Shown: positions 24,525 to 37,922, counted from the stretch's first letter. The stretch: 64,000 nucleotides of DNA from Paramecium tetraurelia (GCF_000165425.1 NW_001799621.1:248001-312000), one strand, 5' to 3'. A program made the numbers and translations. Notes: a model not told the origin generated them from the letters alone.

Positions 24525-26222
24525 ATGCAAAACAATTAGAGCGAAATAAAAAACTATTAGCAAGAGAAGGAAGAAAGGTTTCAATAAAGTTTATTCAAAG
24601 ATCAAATCTAAAATATTGATTCCACTATTTAAGAGGCATCAAACAATCCTGATTTTGTTAAAGTTATTGTTATTTGCACTTTCACCAATGAAGTAACTAT
24701 CAACCTTCAATTTAATAATAGACAATAGCAACCAAGGAGAAAATAATATGTTCTGACAATGATGTTTAGAATGTTGAGAAGGATGACGTAGTTGGTAAAG
24801 AATCAAAATAACAAAAATAGAGTAATAGGACCTTTCTGATTGTGTGAAAATAGAAATTGTGATCTACATAGAAAGGACATTTATTGAATGTTCTAAATTA
24901 TTGAAGTCCAATTACATTGAAAAACTAGACGTGATTAAAGTAAAATGGAATCCCTAAATAATTTAGTTGCCCATCTGCTCAGCCAATGGAATACGCATTC
25001 CAAATGAATACGATATCAAATAGTTTTTCAAGTTGTCCAAAATCAAAAATAACAATGAGGAATTCACCAAGTAAATCCATTCTATGGACACTAAACATTT
25101 ATTTGGTTTGCTCATAAGCAGTCTTGTATTCTAAGTATTTTGACTTCTATTATCTTGAGGATGCGCAAATAGAAGAAGCCATTTTTGAATTGTTCTTTTA
25201 AAACATCAACTTGGAAAATGCAATCAAATTGTTGCTCATCACAGTGTAATATGAATCCAAAAAATAACATTACTTCTATAAGTATCATCACTCTTCAATA
25301 TATAGACTCATTAAGCATTTGTATTATTTTAGCAAAGGCTTGTTGAAAGAAACTTATGATAATCATTTGCAGAAGATTGTTTAAAATGGAATGAAACCAA
25401 AGCAATTGTAAATTGAGAAACCCAATTTTATCAAATTAATAACTCAACTGCACATATTTAAAATTAACTCAACAATCCTATACCCCCTTTTCAAATAACA
25501 GGAATCACATCTATTCTAATACTACAAGCCAGTTAGAGAGAGGAAATCTTTCACTGTGTATAGAAATTTGGATTGTCCAGAAGGCAGAGAACAATCAGAT
25601 TTTCCCCATCTTTATTATCTGAAAAATAAGGAGAACCAAACAGTCTTAGTAGCAGTACAGTATGAGATACAAGGAGATATCCTTATTTTCTAAGAATATT
25701 AAGAGAAATTCATAAAATACAATGATAATTATTTAGGACTGATTGAGTTTAAGAATCAAGGCAGAGAATTCATTGTTTATGATGACGGCTATCCTGAATA
25801 TATGGAAAACAACTTTCCTTAATGGATTGGAAGGAAGAAGAGAAGAATGCTTGTGTTGGATTACTTTTCAGAAAAAAGATATGACAAACCCAGACTGTTT
25901 GATGTGAAGTGTTTCAATGTAAATACTAATCAATATGATGGTAATACTATTAGTTTATTTAGAAATCATTACTAAAGAACCTCATTATGATGAATCCAAA
26001 GGTTCCTATTCTTTGTAATTGGGTGAGATCGCTTTGATTCCATCAACCAGAAATTTTATATTGCAAAAGAAGGGAGAAAACAATGCAGAATAATAAGTCT
26101 ATCTTTGTCATGGCAAACAAAATAGACACACCTTTCACTTGGAGTTGCATGAAGGAATTAGTGTGTTCTAGGGTTTCTGCATTTCTGTTGTATCAATTTG
26201 TTCTAAAGGTTCTTGTGAATGA
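24525..26222 (+). CDS. Tubby-like (TULP) C-terminal domain protein
   Basis: The C-terminal half matches the tubby domain, which binds phosphoinositides and moves membrane proteins to cilia. Signs: YLGLIEFKNQGREFIVYDDG (family FLGTKF.IYD.G), YPEYMENN, and the ending FQGFCISVVS...SKGSCE, equal to the family signature FQAFAICLSSFD.KLACE. The N-terminal half is a helical, unrecognised region (YRLIKHLYYFSKGLLKE). Introns: about 29 nt ending TAG near 24690, 26 nt near 24800, one ending GAG near 25155, and 25942-25963 in the tubby part. Stop TGA 26220-26222, 26 bp before the next gene. The core is shorter than in animal tubby proteins, so this is a divergent member. Confidence 0.75.
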
Positions 26223-26248
26223 ATGCATAATATTTTATATTTAATCAT

Positions 26249-27443
26249 ATGCAACAGCACTCTGAATCGGATGATCAATCTCCTGTTCATGTAATCTAGT
26301 TTTAAGATAAGAATAATGAGATTGAGTCGGAAGCCTTATGGGATTAGGAAGAAGGATAGCAAGAATATCATATTCAAATTAACACTGATCGAATTCTGGA
26401 CATATTTCAATCCATAGAAACTTAAATTGATCCATTTACTTGTGTCTTCAAAACGAATCAATAGATGATTGTAATGTACAAACAGAAATTGCCATTGCTG
26501 AGAAGATTAGGATATTTGTTATGCAAGAGTGAAGCTAAATATTGCATAATACTAGTAAAACTAGAGAATCAGAATTCCTTATTGATTAAGTCTCTTAAAG
26601 GAGTATTAAATTATAATTAAAAAGGACTCTGAGATAAATGATGGCATCATGAAAAAAATAGGAAATGCAATATATCAATTTTCAGACAAAAATTAACATC
26701 TGTCACATATAGATGAGATTATGTAAGTGTAAATTTATATAAGACATGAAGATTCGAGATTCAATCCTTTTCATTTAGATAGTTTGAGTGTTGCAATGAT
26801 TTACAAACATCTTCAAGACAAAATTGTGATACCAGAAAAAATAAATATGAAATAACTCTACAATTTAGTTGAAAAAGAGCATGACAAAATAAAAGAAGAA
26901 CCATTGTTAATTAAATCAATTTAGGTTAGTCAATTCCATATCTTTACAATTGAGCGTTACATTTTCAATAAGATATTTGATTAGATGATGAATCAGTATA
27001 TTGAAAAGTATTAAGAAAGACAGGAGTAGGTTGACTAGAAGAAAATGCAATTGAGATAGAAGTATTCTAAAGCGGATTTAATCCATTCTTTGGAAATCAA
27101 AGATCAATATCTACCTCAATCAGAGATACCATACCATGAGGCCATAAATGAATTAAAGTTGATTAATCTCTACAAAACTCCAACTGAAATGTTGAAGCAA
27201 TTTCAATATGTTCTAGTTTTGATTAGGGGAGTGGCTTTTTAATGCAATCAGAAGGAAGAAATCATTGCAATGGATGACGAATTGCCCATCTTAATTTGGG
27301 TGGCATTGATGAGTGATGTTCCTAATCTCTATGCAAAAATATTCTTTGTGGATGATTATATACAGGAAATCGAAAATGAGAAGCGCATCTTAACTAATCT
27401 GAGGGTCTCTTTAGATTACATATCTAAAGAATGGAAATTATGA
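26249..27443 (+). CDS. VPS9-domain protein (Rab5-type GEF)
   Basis: About 385 residues. The C-terminal half reads like a VPS9 domain, the guanine-exchange module for Rab5/Rab21: ETPTEMLKQF-type helices, then DDELPILIWVALMSDVPNLY (family DD.LP.L.YV...A....L), FFVDDYI and a final NLRVSLDYI helix. The N-terminal part begins MQQHSESDDQSPVHVIQFQ and is acidic then helical. One intron at 26603-26633 (31 nt, ends GAG) is needed; the rest is one exon. Start 26 bp after the stop of the tubby-like gene. The catalytic Asp and Tyr of the family are plausibly those in DDELP and VPNLY. Membrane traffic at endosomes is the expected role. Confidence 0.72.
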
Positions 27444-27568
27444 TATTATTTATGTTCCAATTTATAAATTATGGCTTCATTTTACCTAATTTTATTAAGT
27501 TACTTCTCATCAGAGTTCTAACTATGAATTAATAATATATTTGTTATATTAAAAATTTGAATTATCTA

Positions 27569-30094
27569 ATGAACATCTATTAACCAAATCAATCAGCACT
27601 CACCAGTGCATTTAAATCATAGGCTACTCTGACTGAATAGAAGGTCATCTTTTTGGAGTAGTCTCTAAATAAGGCCCAAAGAGATGTAAATTGTATCGTA
27701 TAAAATGTAGCTAAATGATGTAAGATTTCAATAAAACCATTTAAAGTCTAAAAGGGAAGACTTAATCTAGAATTATCACAAAACCAACAGAAAGCTCTTG
27801 AAATAAGTGGATGAATTACAATAATTAATCAATAATACACAAACCTACATCAGATTAGATTAATTAATTACTGCTTTCAAAAATAATAACTGGAATGATC
27901 ATATAGCTAGATATCTTCATGAGAATAACAAGTTAACATCTTAAAAAATAAAAATAATTTAAAAAATTATATTAACTGATTAATAACTAAGTGATTGGAG
28001 GGAATAAATAAACATGATAGAGGAAGATATTAATGGATTGCATCATTAGAATAGTGCTTTGATTATTGAATTCGAAGAATTAGATGAAGTGATTCATTAA
28101 TGGAATGGTTCAGCCATAGAACCAATTAGCAAAATCTATCAGATTAAGAAACAGTTAAATGAGCTCAGGGTCAATTACTTAGATTTGTCAAGTGAAAGAT
28201 AACGGAAAGAGACAAGTCTAACAGAATTGACAACCTAAGTTGACTCAATCCAGGAGAATCTCAATTAATTAAGAAAAGAATAAATACCAGTTTTTTAAGA
28301 AATTGACTTTCAACTCAAACAAAGCATTCAATTTTGGTTTTCGCCAGATTTGGTCTACAAGGTCTTTCTAGATATTTTCAATGACTTTGTTGATTTCAAT
28401 AAGGATAAAATAGATGAGGTATTCAGCATATTGATGCAAATTCATGACAAAATTGTTGGATGTTGTTTCAGTCTGTTGCAAAAGCACATCAAGTTTGAAG
28501 AGAGATAACAACTGTTTGATACGAACTTTCAAGAAGCCACCAGCTTAATTAATTAATATTAGTAATGGTTCAAGGAGATAGATGTTTAAGACTTCGAGTG
28601 TTTGCTAGGTATTTATTGATTAATTAGAAGTTTAAAAAATAAACAATCATTAATTTATGAGCATCATTGAATAGAAGAGTTAGCGGTTCCAGGCTGTTTT
28701 ACAGAAATAAATTCGAATTTTTAGTTGTACCCAAGAACACACAAGTCTTAAGTATGGTTATCATAGATTCTGCTTAGAGCTCAATAAATTGAGCTAGAAA
28801 GATAAGTTCATAAGTTATTGTATGAATAATCGATGATACAGTGCAACTATCAGCGTTTAGAATCCTAGTTGCAACAACTGAAGATTGCTGGGCCTATCCT
28901 TATTATGAACACCTAAAGTTATCAGTTAGAACAAGTGTTAGATAGAATCAATACTATTGAAATCATTCAGAAGAAAAACAAATAGTAAATAGAATTGAAT
29001 TATCCTTAACAAATTTCAGTTATTGAATCTTAAATAATTCAATACCAAAATCAGTTTTAATAGTTGATTGAATAATTATTAAGCATTAAATCGGACATAA
29101 AATTAGTGTATAATTAAGATGTCGATCAAGACGAGGCATTTTTATAAATGGAACTTCAATAACTCAATTAGGAATTGCATACTCAAGAATTGTTGTTTTC
29201 TAAATCCAAAAACGAATGCGAAATTAAGTTATAATAGTTTGACTATGAAGAAAGTAATAATATTCATTCTAATCAAGATGCTATTTTAAATAGAATTGAA
29301 ACAATATCACAAGCTATGAATGATTATCGTAATCAAAAGCCAATCAAGGAAAATATTCCTCCCACAGATTTACATTCTAAACGCCAATCATTAGACAATA
29401 GTATTTTTGACAACAACAACAAATCCAATTTGAAATATTCTTGTCATGAAAATACAACTGACAGAAGTCATTCCAGATCTAGATCAGCATTGGGAGCAAA
29501 TTCATCGTCTAATTCGTTAAGAAACTTTTTGAATTTCCAAAGTCCTTCCCAATTAAAACGAACTAAACTTACTCTGATTCATAATCATTCCAACAGGAAC
29601 TCATAAAAATAATCAATCAACTCTTCTGTTCAAAAGATAGATGATACCACACTCTTGTCACCAAATAAAAGTTTTATTTCAAATAAAAATCAATAAATCT
29701 AACCTGTTAAGACTTTCAAAGTATACAAAAGAACAGTGTAAAATACTCTCATTTAGAAACTGTAAGAAGTCAACAATTACATACCAAAGTAAAATCAATT
29801 ATCATATTTGTAGGTTTGTTAAATATAATGAAAAAATGAAATGCATAGAGTTTTACAATGCTAATAGAATTGGAAGTGATTTGGGCGTGAAAGACTCAGC
29901 TTTGAATATCAAATAAATAGTTGGAATAACACAATAACTAGTTAAAGGTGTTATTAAACAAAGTAATCAATACCTCCTACATTTTAGATTTCACTTTCTA
30001 TGGACTATTTTTATTACTCCAAAAAAATCAGAAAGTAGAAATTCTATTTGCTAAATAAGAAGAATTAATTTAATTCTTGAACATCTTAAAGTGA
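27569..30094 (+). CDS. Long coiled-coil protein with a folded C-terminal module
   Basis: About 800 residues. The start MNIYQPNQSALTSAF is followed by long heptad-rich helices (for example QVDSIQENLNQLRKE, ERQVHKLLYEQ), then a Ser/Arg-rich linker (RSHSRSRSALG) and a C-terminal domain of about 110 residues (FKVYKRTVQNTLIQKL, then ISLFYGLFLLLQKNQKVEIL, ending EELIQFLNILK) that could be a PH-like fold; this is a guess from its beta-then-helix pattern. Introns: 25 nt near 27675, a 66-nt candidate at 28609-28674, a 28-nt one near 29763 ending AAG and a 25-nt one near 29963. Stop TGA 30092-30094. Probably cytoskeletal or basal-body; no family recognised. Confidence 0.65.
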
Positions 30095-30166
30095 ATTCAA
30101 CCATTATATAATTTTTTCTTAATAATAATGTTATTTTCTTAAAGATAATCAAACCTGTTTGAGGAG

Positions 30167-31127
30167 ATGGAATCGATACCAATCAATAAGATGCCTTAAG
30201 GGTCCTCACGTTCTAGAAATTTATCTAATGATAGACCATAAACTAACGAGCGATCTATTAAGCTATCAATAGAGAATAGTAGACAAAGGCATAAGGCGGA
30301 ATCCTATTCTGTTGAAAAATCAGTAGACACTTTAACATTAATATTGATAGTTAAATTTGAGCTCTTAGAATTAAAAGGTTGAAAATCTAGTGGCTTCATG
30401 GATACTACAAAAGAATTCATCATCTCTCAATTCAAGTTCAAATAATGTTCAACCAAGTATACTCTTCCAAAGTATTCTAGCTTCTTAATTTGAAAGCCAA
30501 GGAAGACAATCGAATCGACCCCACATTATCATAGAAGAAGAGCTCCTATTCACAGAAGAAGGAGATTAATAGAATGGTAATCAATCCAATAAAGTGAACT
30601 AAAATAAACATAAAACACCAAGCACCACACGTCCTCATGCTAAGAGCATAAAAGAATAATGTATTCTACTTATATATGAAGAAAGTTTTGATGTCAAAAA
30701 AAATTGTATGGAAAGAAATGTTCCTAAAAAACCCTTAAACTCATATGCTCAACGACCTCAAACTACAAAAATGCAAACTTCTACTTAAGTTAAATCTACG
30801 CCTTTGGTTTACAAGGATAATTCTCTTCACAACCCAATGAAATCATCATAGATAGAACAAGCTAAATTTAGTAATCTTTATAGTGGATCAAATAGTTATA
30901 GCAACAACATCAAGAATAGAAACAGACAAAATAATTACCAAAAAATTGTTAAGAAAGATAATATAACTTCAAATTCAGAATTCTAATTGGATAATCAATG
31001 CATTCCTGATTTGATCAGATTAAAGGATCTTATCCTATCAACATACCTAAAATAGAATAGACCTCTCATTAATTCCTAAAATCAAATAGTTAAGTAATAT
31101 TTGAGATTTTTAATTTAGAAATTTTGA
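30167..31127 (+). CDS. Low-complexity basic protein, unknown function
   Basis: About 310 residues from MESIPINKMPQGSSRSRNL to TGA 31125-31127, with one intron of 28 nt after VEKS. Composition is dominated by Ser, Asn, Lys, Arg and Gln, and it is likely disordered over most of its length. There is a short acidic patch (IIIEEELLFTEEGD). No domain, signal peptide or membrane segment is visible. It follows the coiled-coil gene by 72 bp on the same strand. Confidence 0.6.
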
Positions 31128-31447
31128 TGAAATCGTAGCAATCTTAAAATAAGACTTTCCCAATCATATTTGAACAATGTATTTTAGTTTTTTCATAATA
31201 TTATATAATTGTGAATCTAACATTGCTATTTTCATCAACTTCTTTAATATTATAAATTTGCTTTTGGATTTAGGAATATTTTTATATATAATATTAAAAC
31301 GAATGCAAATTTAAAGTGATCAAGTAAGTTATAAATTTCAAGTAAAACCGAGTAAATCTGTTGTTCATCCTATAAGGGAAATATAAAGAGACATTTAACT
31401 ATTTTTGAGAAGGTTGTAAAGATAAGAGTATAATATATTGATATATA
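31128..31447. other. Convergent intergenic gap
   Basis: Some 320 bp between convergent genes, AT-rich, with no coding frame or structured RNA seen. Confidence 0.6.
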
Positions 31448-31855
31448 TCATTAAAATGCCTTCAATTGATCCAAGAACCCTTAATTAGGTTCTGCTCTGG
31501 CATGCTTTTATTTAACGTAATTCAAAGCTCTTTACGAATTGAGCCTTAGTTTTCTGATGATGTAGGCTGTTATAATAGTCACTGATCTACTCTAACCTCC
31601 ATAACAGTGAACTAGAATGTTTTTATCTTGAGCAATAATTGAATCAATGTAGTCGATGCACTCTTCGAAATAATGGCTTATGTTAGTTTCTGGTTTGTCT
31701 TCGATCGAAATGCATTTGTAGGTGAATTTGGAAGGGAAGTACTCAGGCAAATCCCCAACTATTAAAATATTCGATATTTGGTTCTTGTTGAGCCAATTCT
31801 GGTCTTTGGCGTAGACAACCGATGACAAATACACATGAGGGATTATTTCTGACAT
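31448..31855 (-). CDS. Small dual-specificity phosphatase
   Basis: A compact dual-specificity protein phosphatase of 135 residues, consisting only of the catalytic domain. The active site reads VHCYGGQSRSVTI, a full HC-x5-R-S/T signature with catalytic Cys and Arg. The family opening IIPHVYLSS and the late helix RRALNYVKQKHARAEPN-type segment are present. Start MSEIIPHVYL at 31855; stop TGA 31448-31450. One TAG near the active site is read as Gln. The general acid Asp expected before the P-loop is probably in the IEDKPETN segment. Substrate unknown; atypical DUSPs act on MAP kinases or on other phospho-targets. Confidence 0.9.
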
Positions 31856-32091
31856 TAGTAAAAATAAAATAATAATAAATTAGGCAGAAGTGTGTTAATA
31901 AATCTGTAAATAAATATTGATTTCGAAGCAATTCTGATATGGGGAGGAATAATGTATTTTTATGGACGAGAATCCTTACTGTTACTTGATAATTGTTCAG
32001 TCTATTTAGTGCATCGTAATACTTGAAGGTGGAGGGAGTAAGGAGAGAGAAGTGAATAAAATGAGATATATAATTAATAAATATTTATTTT

Positions 32092-33666
32092 ATGCAGGCA
32101 GCTTCGATATTTAATGGAAAATATGTAGTTTAAAAGAAGTTATCATCTGGATCTTTCGGAGTGGTTCTATTGGGACATGATAAGGATAAGAATGTGGACG
32201 TGGCAATAAAAATAGAGAAGGAGGAAAATGAGGATGTGCGTTCTTTGGAAAGGGAAGTTCTGGTGCTGGAAAGATTAAATGGAATTGAGGGGGTTCCCAA
32301 GATGTTTTGGCATGGTGAGTAGGATGAATACAATGTTATTGTAATGCAGATTTTGGGGAAGGACTTAGCACATTATATGAAAAGCAAAAAGAAGTTTTCG
32401 TTTAAAACAGCAATCCAATTGGGAATTTAAATAGTTAAGGTTTTGGAGCGGATCCACAATCAGGGAGTGGTGCATAGAGATTTGAAGCCAGAGAATGTGC
32501 TGTTTGGCATTGATGATGAATCTTCTAAAATTTATGTGATTGATTTTGGAATTAGTAAAATATTCAGAGATAAAAATGGAAAGATCCAGTAATAATCATT
32601 AATATAAGATAGTCCTTTTCGTGACAACACATCCTTCATTGGGACCACTAGATATGCTTCAATAGCAGCACATAAGGGGTATGAGTTGAGTAGGAAAGAT
32701 GACATCGAATCCTTGATTTATGTTTTGTTGTACTTCATGAAAGGGTAATGGAATTGTGAATTATAAAAAGTCTAGGCAGTTGCCATGGCAAAATATGTAG
32801 AATGTCAGCGATGAAGAAAGAACAGTGAAAGTGGGGGAAATGAAGATGTCAATAGATCCCAGGGAACTATGCAAGGACGTACCAATCGAATTCGCTATCA
32901 TTCTTGAGTACTGCTTTTATTCATGAATTAGGTATCTCAAATCACTGGAGTATCAGAGCGATCCTAATTATAATTTTGTGTATTAATAGTTTGAAAAGGC
33001 TGCAGCTAATTTGGGGGTTCAATTGGACTTCACTTTTGATTGGGATTAGTAATAGCCCATGAAGATATCGCAAAATACTAATTAGGAAGGCATATAGCGA
33101 TAGACTACTTTGAATCAACAATTATAATTGCCATCGACAGGCGAAATGAAAAAATCATTAGATAAATAGGGAAGCAATTTGATCAGATAGTATAAATCCA
33201 TATAAATCTGATTAGAATGAGTAATAGTCAATTCTTAGCTCCTCCTTTAGCAAATTAGTTACAGCCTCACACTCTAAAAAGACAAGATTCTTCTCAGTAA
33301 CCGAGCATAGTGTCAGGCAGTGTTATGTTGAGTACATACAATTCAATAAGGCCGAAATATTAGCCTTCTTAGTTGGGTTTCGATGTCAAGTTGAGTGTGG
33401 ATAGCATGCCTAAGGAACTGATTCAGGAGCAGAGGAAAACAGCTGGGTCGGCATAATAGAAGAATGTCCAAAATCTGTATACTGAAACAGTTGGCTGGAG
33501 AGATTCGATCTTTGAGGAGAACTTTGAAGAAATCCCGTTATCTAAAAAGTATGGGATGCTTTAATAGAAAGGAGTGGATATGTAGAAAAATTGATTATTT
33601 GCAATTAGGTATAGGAAACCCATGCATTCCAGTGCTAGTCCGAATAGACAAAAGAAAAAAAATTGA
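32092..33666 (+). CDS. Casein kinase 1 family protein kinase
   Basis: A CK1-type Ser/Thr kinase. Motifs: [11 protein letters not shown] (glycine loop), VAIKIE (catalytic Lys), [18 protein letters not shown], and the CK1 hallmarks [15 protein letters not shown] and [16 protein letters not shown], then GQLPWQNM. CK1 has no APE motif and none is seen. Introns: a 31-nt one at the GQLPW junction, 24 nt before EYLKSLEY, 26 nt near 33200 and 27 nt near 33582, all ending TAG. The tail of about 180 residues is Gln/Ser-rich and ends in a basic patch [17 protein letters not shown]. Start [13 protein letters not shown] at 32092 was chosen because no other ATG precedes the glycine loop in frame. Confidence 0.93.
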
Positions 33667-33919
33667 ATTTTTATTTTAAATCAGCTTTGATTTCTAAATT
33701 TGGTTATTTTTAAATAATTTTAACTGTAGGTCAACAATTCATTCAACAATAAATGGAAAATCATCCCTTTAGTCTACATGAATATTATTTTTTATACATT
33801 TGAAATAGAGTTAGTAAATGGTTGGAGAGTAATTTCATTTTGATTGGAGAATCTTAATGAATTAGTTTGAGTTCATTAATTAATGCTCACTTTTTTTGTT
33901 AAATAAATTTGTTAAAAAT

Positions 33920-34745
33920 ATGAATCAAAATACACCTTTCAATGAACGGTTCTTCAAGATTTAGGAGAAATTGAATTCGATTCCTCTTCATCATGATACA
34001 TCCAAAGCTCACAGAATTGATACGATTAATTCTAGAGTCACAGCAGTAGAAGAGAGAATTCAGGATACAATAACATCTTATAACAGAAAACTAGTAATAG
34101 TCTAATAAAGATTAAAAGCATACTTTGAAAGATGAGATAGTGAGAGTTCAGAAGCAGATCGAAGAAGAAAACAATACTTTTGAAACATAATTTGAGTAAA
34201 GAGTTCGTGAGATTGCTGCATTTGAAAGCAGAATCACAACCAAATTAGAATAGGAAATAGCTTTAAGAAGAGATGGAAACTTAAAATTGCAAGGGTATTT
34301 GGACGAGAAAGTAAAATGAAGAATTTATTAGAACTTAGGTTGTCTACTTGAAATCCGATATTCAGACAGAGAGTAAAATCAGGTAGGAATAGATCGAGAA
34401 TATTACTACCTCTTTGGAAAATGATTTGCCCAAATTGTATGATATGGTGAAATCTGAAGGACAAGATAGGGAAGATAGTGACAATGGAACATTGAGGAGA
34501 TCTGGGGATGAAATCAGAAGATTGAATGAAGGGTTAACCAATTAAAAGAATTTAAGGTAATTTTGATTTACATATTCACTAGAGAAGAATCGGAGACAGC
34601 AATCTTTGAAATGTTGAAGGATTTAGTTTCTAGAGTAAAGAGTGAAATAGAGGAGGAAAGGAAACTAAGGGAAGAATCATAAGAATCACTTCTGGGTTTG
34701 TTGGAAGATGCTGCAAATAAAATTTATAGAGCAGCAAAAGATTGA
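33920..34745 (+). CDS. SF-assemblin (striated rootlet fibre protein)
   Basis: An SF-assemblin, the coiled-coil protein that polymerises into the striated fibres attached to basal bodies (kinetodesmal fibres in ciliates). The protein is about 240 residues and nearly all helix: a short head MNQNTPFNERFFKIQEKLNS, then heptads including HTLKDEIVRVQKQIEEE and the conserved C-terminal segment LLGLLEDAANKIYRAA. Introns of 25 nt (near 34094), 28 nt (near 34310) and 26 nt (near 34557), each ending TAG or AAG, restore one continuous frame. Length and absence of other domains agree with the family. It converges with the channel gene, only 47 bp apart. Confidence 0.9.
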
Positions 34746-34792
34746 TAATTTATACAAAATCATATTAAAATAAATTTTATTTAATATCATAT

Positions 34793-37700
34793 TCAATTGG
34801 TTTATTTATGTTTTCTTTGAATTTTATTCACTTTTTATAATCGAGCTATTTCATTTGCATTGTTATGCTTCAAAAATTATTCAAAATTCCTCACTTTCTC
34901 AAACCCTTCAAAAATGTCCAAATATTGACCAAGCCTTTTTTCTGGATCTTCATCCAAATTACGATTAGCATATAACTGTCCTATTGAGAAATCATTGACC
35001 TTTATTGCCACTTGTTTAGTCGTCTTCTTTTGATCACCCCTTTAGTATTCCCCCGTCCTCTTATCAAGATCCTAGATACTCTTATTGCTCAGAAGACTAT
35101 TTTGATGATTCTAGATTCTAAGATACGGTTACACTTGCTGAGACCCTTAATTAAACCTACTCTAATATTTATTGGATCTCTCTGCTTTCTAAATCTAATT
35201 AATTATTTCTAGGATTCTATTTCTCTATAAATTATTTAAGATAGATAATACAATTTCATCATCCTGTAACGCATCTGTGCAAGCTTAGAATGACAATTTC
35301 CTCTACAGTTGATATTTTGTCATCTATGTTCTTAATGGAGCTAATAGTGCATTACTTTTTAACTCCTTATCTGCTTTCTCCGTGTGTTCAAGGATTTCAT
35401 CATTTCCATCCTCCACAACGCTAGCACCTATAGTTAGTTTAATCATATCGATTATTACCTTCATCATAGCTTTCCGCTGAATAATGCTACTGATCTATCT
35501 GTTCCTTCAACATTTATGTTTTGCACATATACAAATAGATACTATTTTAGATATCTGATTATTCTCTTCTAGTTTGAATTTTGCGTTCCAATTTTCTCGC
35601 ATATTTAACTCTATCAGAGGGGACATTTCTTCTGTAATTCAGCAATACTTTGGATCTATTTGGGTAACCACACACCATACTAATAAATTATAAATCAAAA
35701 TAACTACGGGCATTCAAGTATGATATGTGTTGATTTATTGCAAGCTCTGCATGTCACATCTACTAATTCTTATTAGTTCATAAATGAGATCTATTGAACT
35801 AATTCACAGTATTTATACTAATATGAGATAGATGATTTATGTTACATAATCATTTTTATGTTAAGATATAATTTCCATAAATTGAGACTTATCAATTTTT
35901 AAGACATATGAAAATTAGTTTGATTTACAAGACACCTGATAGGCCTATGACTAAAAGAATTCTAAAACACCAAAAGCTTATCCTTCATTTTTGATTGTTT
36001 CCAGCACTTTGATTGTTTATTGCTTGTTATTCAATGTGATGTAAAAGGAGAGACTTCCATTAGATAAAATATAGAGATAATTACTCGGATCATTTTACTA
36101 AAGAATATTAATCAATTTTACAAGATATATCGTAGATTCTGGCACATATTTCTCTTCTATCAGCACTTTAGATAAGGATATTAGGAATTACTCACTAAAA
36201 TTGTTTACAAGGAAGCTATTCTTTTAAATTAACTTCATGTTTGTATCAATTTTCATCTCTTCAGCCAATTATTTTGGAATCATTTCACTAAATTTGTAAA
36301 CTTCTCTATCATTATCTTCCATCTGATCACTCCAAACGTATTCGAAGTATTTTCTGATCTTCTCAGCTAAATGTTTATTAATCCCTTTAATCCTAATGAA
36401 TTTTTTAAGGTTGTTCATATCAGTTCTTATCTAAAAGCTTTGCCTACTCCACTCAGCGTAGATTGAATTTATATTACCAATAGAATAGCCAAACACTCCT
36501 ACTGCAGATAAAGCCATTCCAACAGCAAACACTCTTTCCCTCAAATTCTGAGGTGTAATGTCTCCATACCCAATAGTAGTCATTGTTATGATGCTCCAAT
36601 ATAAAGAATGCAGGTATTAATTAAACCATTATTCATTTTCAATATTCTGAGCTTTGATCCAAGATGTATCATTTGGATTTCCAGTAGATCCCACTAAAAA
36701 CCAAATGCATGCTGAAAAATGGGCAGCTGCCAAAATTGTATATCCTAGTTTAACTAAATCTACTATAACAATTTAAATGGCTGTCAATTCTAATCTATCG
36801 AAAAGGTTTCTGGAAAATTTAGTGATTTAAAACACTTTCAATATGATCACCAAGTCCAAATACTACAAATCAAATCTTAAACTTATAAAGTAAGGGATCA
36901 CTACAAATATGTCAAAGAAGAATGCTATCATAATACATTTATTTAATTACATGAGCGCAAGTAATTTTTAGCAATTTGATATCGGTTTTCAATTACTGCT
37001 CCCTTATAATAATAGCATGTATTGAATTTCAAAAGAATTTCAAGCATAAATGAATACGATGGCAAGACATCAAAGATAATTTATCTTGCCTAATAGAAGT
37101 CATCTTAGGATTGCTCATCGAATTTGAATGCTATTTTGATGGATACATAAAGGACGTTAATATTCAAGATGGTAAGAATGTATATATTCCACCAAATTGA
37201 AGCCAATGACTCAGGTCTCATTATTAATTTCTGATTTCCACAATATATCTTAAGCAGTTTCGTTTTCCGTAATGGAATTAAGAGGGTCTAATTTAAAAAG
37301 TGTTATCCTTTTTAAAATCCTGTTGGTTTCTATAATATGTATAATTCATCAATATTACTTCGTATTTAAAGAAGTTTTTTAACAGGTAATATGTAAAATC
37401 AGCTGATACATCGCCTATTATTTCAAAGACATTTTTATTGATTAATTTAAAACTGGTAGCAAAGTTTGATTTTGTAATAAAACTTATGAATCTCAGAGTA
37501 ATCATCAGGATTTCTAACGCCTTTGTTCTCCAAATTTTATTGCTAAATCCAACATGATCAGTATGACTATCTATAAACACTGGGCTGTCCTCTTTGAGAT
37601 TCATCATTGGCTTGTTACTTTGAAAACTTATAGCCCTTATTTTAGGCCCCATATTACAAGTCTGACTAGGCCTAGGAAATATGATGCTTATAAAGCGTAC

Positions 37701-37922
37701 CTGTTTTTAGAGTCCAGGAGAAGACTCATTATACTTCTCTGATCAATTTGTTTAGATTGTTTATTTTCTTAAACATCGCGTAGGATGACCTCTTGATCCT
37801 AATCAAAACTTTTTAAAAGAGATCTAACAGAATGAGCCTGATTTTCAGTATCTAATTTCTCTTCTATTCTAAATAATTTGAGCATTACATATATCAGGAT
37901 TGAGAGGATTACTTTTTTTCAT
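34793..37922 (-). CDS. Cyclic-nucleotide-gated-type potassium channel
   Basis: A voltage-gated-like K+ channel of the CNG/HCN/EAG group, about 950 residues. N-terminal cytosolic part, then S1 to S6: the S4 region contains regularly spaced basic residues (VFQITKFSRNLFDRLEL), and the pore reads TMTTIGYGDITP, so it should select potassium. A C-linker with helices (KFIRIKGINKHLAEKIRKYF) follows, then a cyclic-nucleotide-binding domain (GQAFGVLEFF, in place of the usual FGE.A). The domain lacks the classic RTA pocket as far as I can read, so nucleotide binding is uncertain. The tail ends KVNKIQRKHKQTN. Several short introns near the 5' end, for example 20 nt after the tenth codon. In Paramecium such channels regulate ciliary and membrane excitability. 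Confidence 0.88.

Noticed and set aside
28609-28674. Unexcised internal eliminated sequence (IES) in the coiled-coil gene
   Set aside because: The ends do not show the TA-flanked TAYAGYNR-type consensus; a GT...AG intron is the simpler reading.
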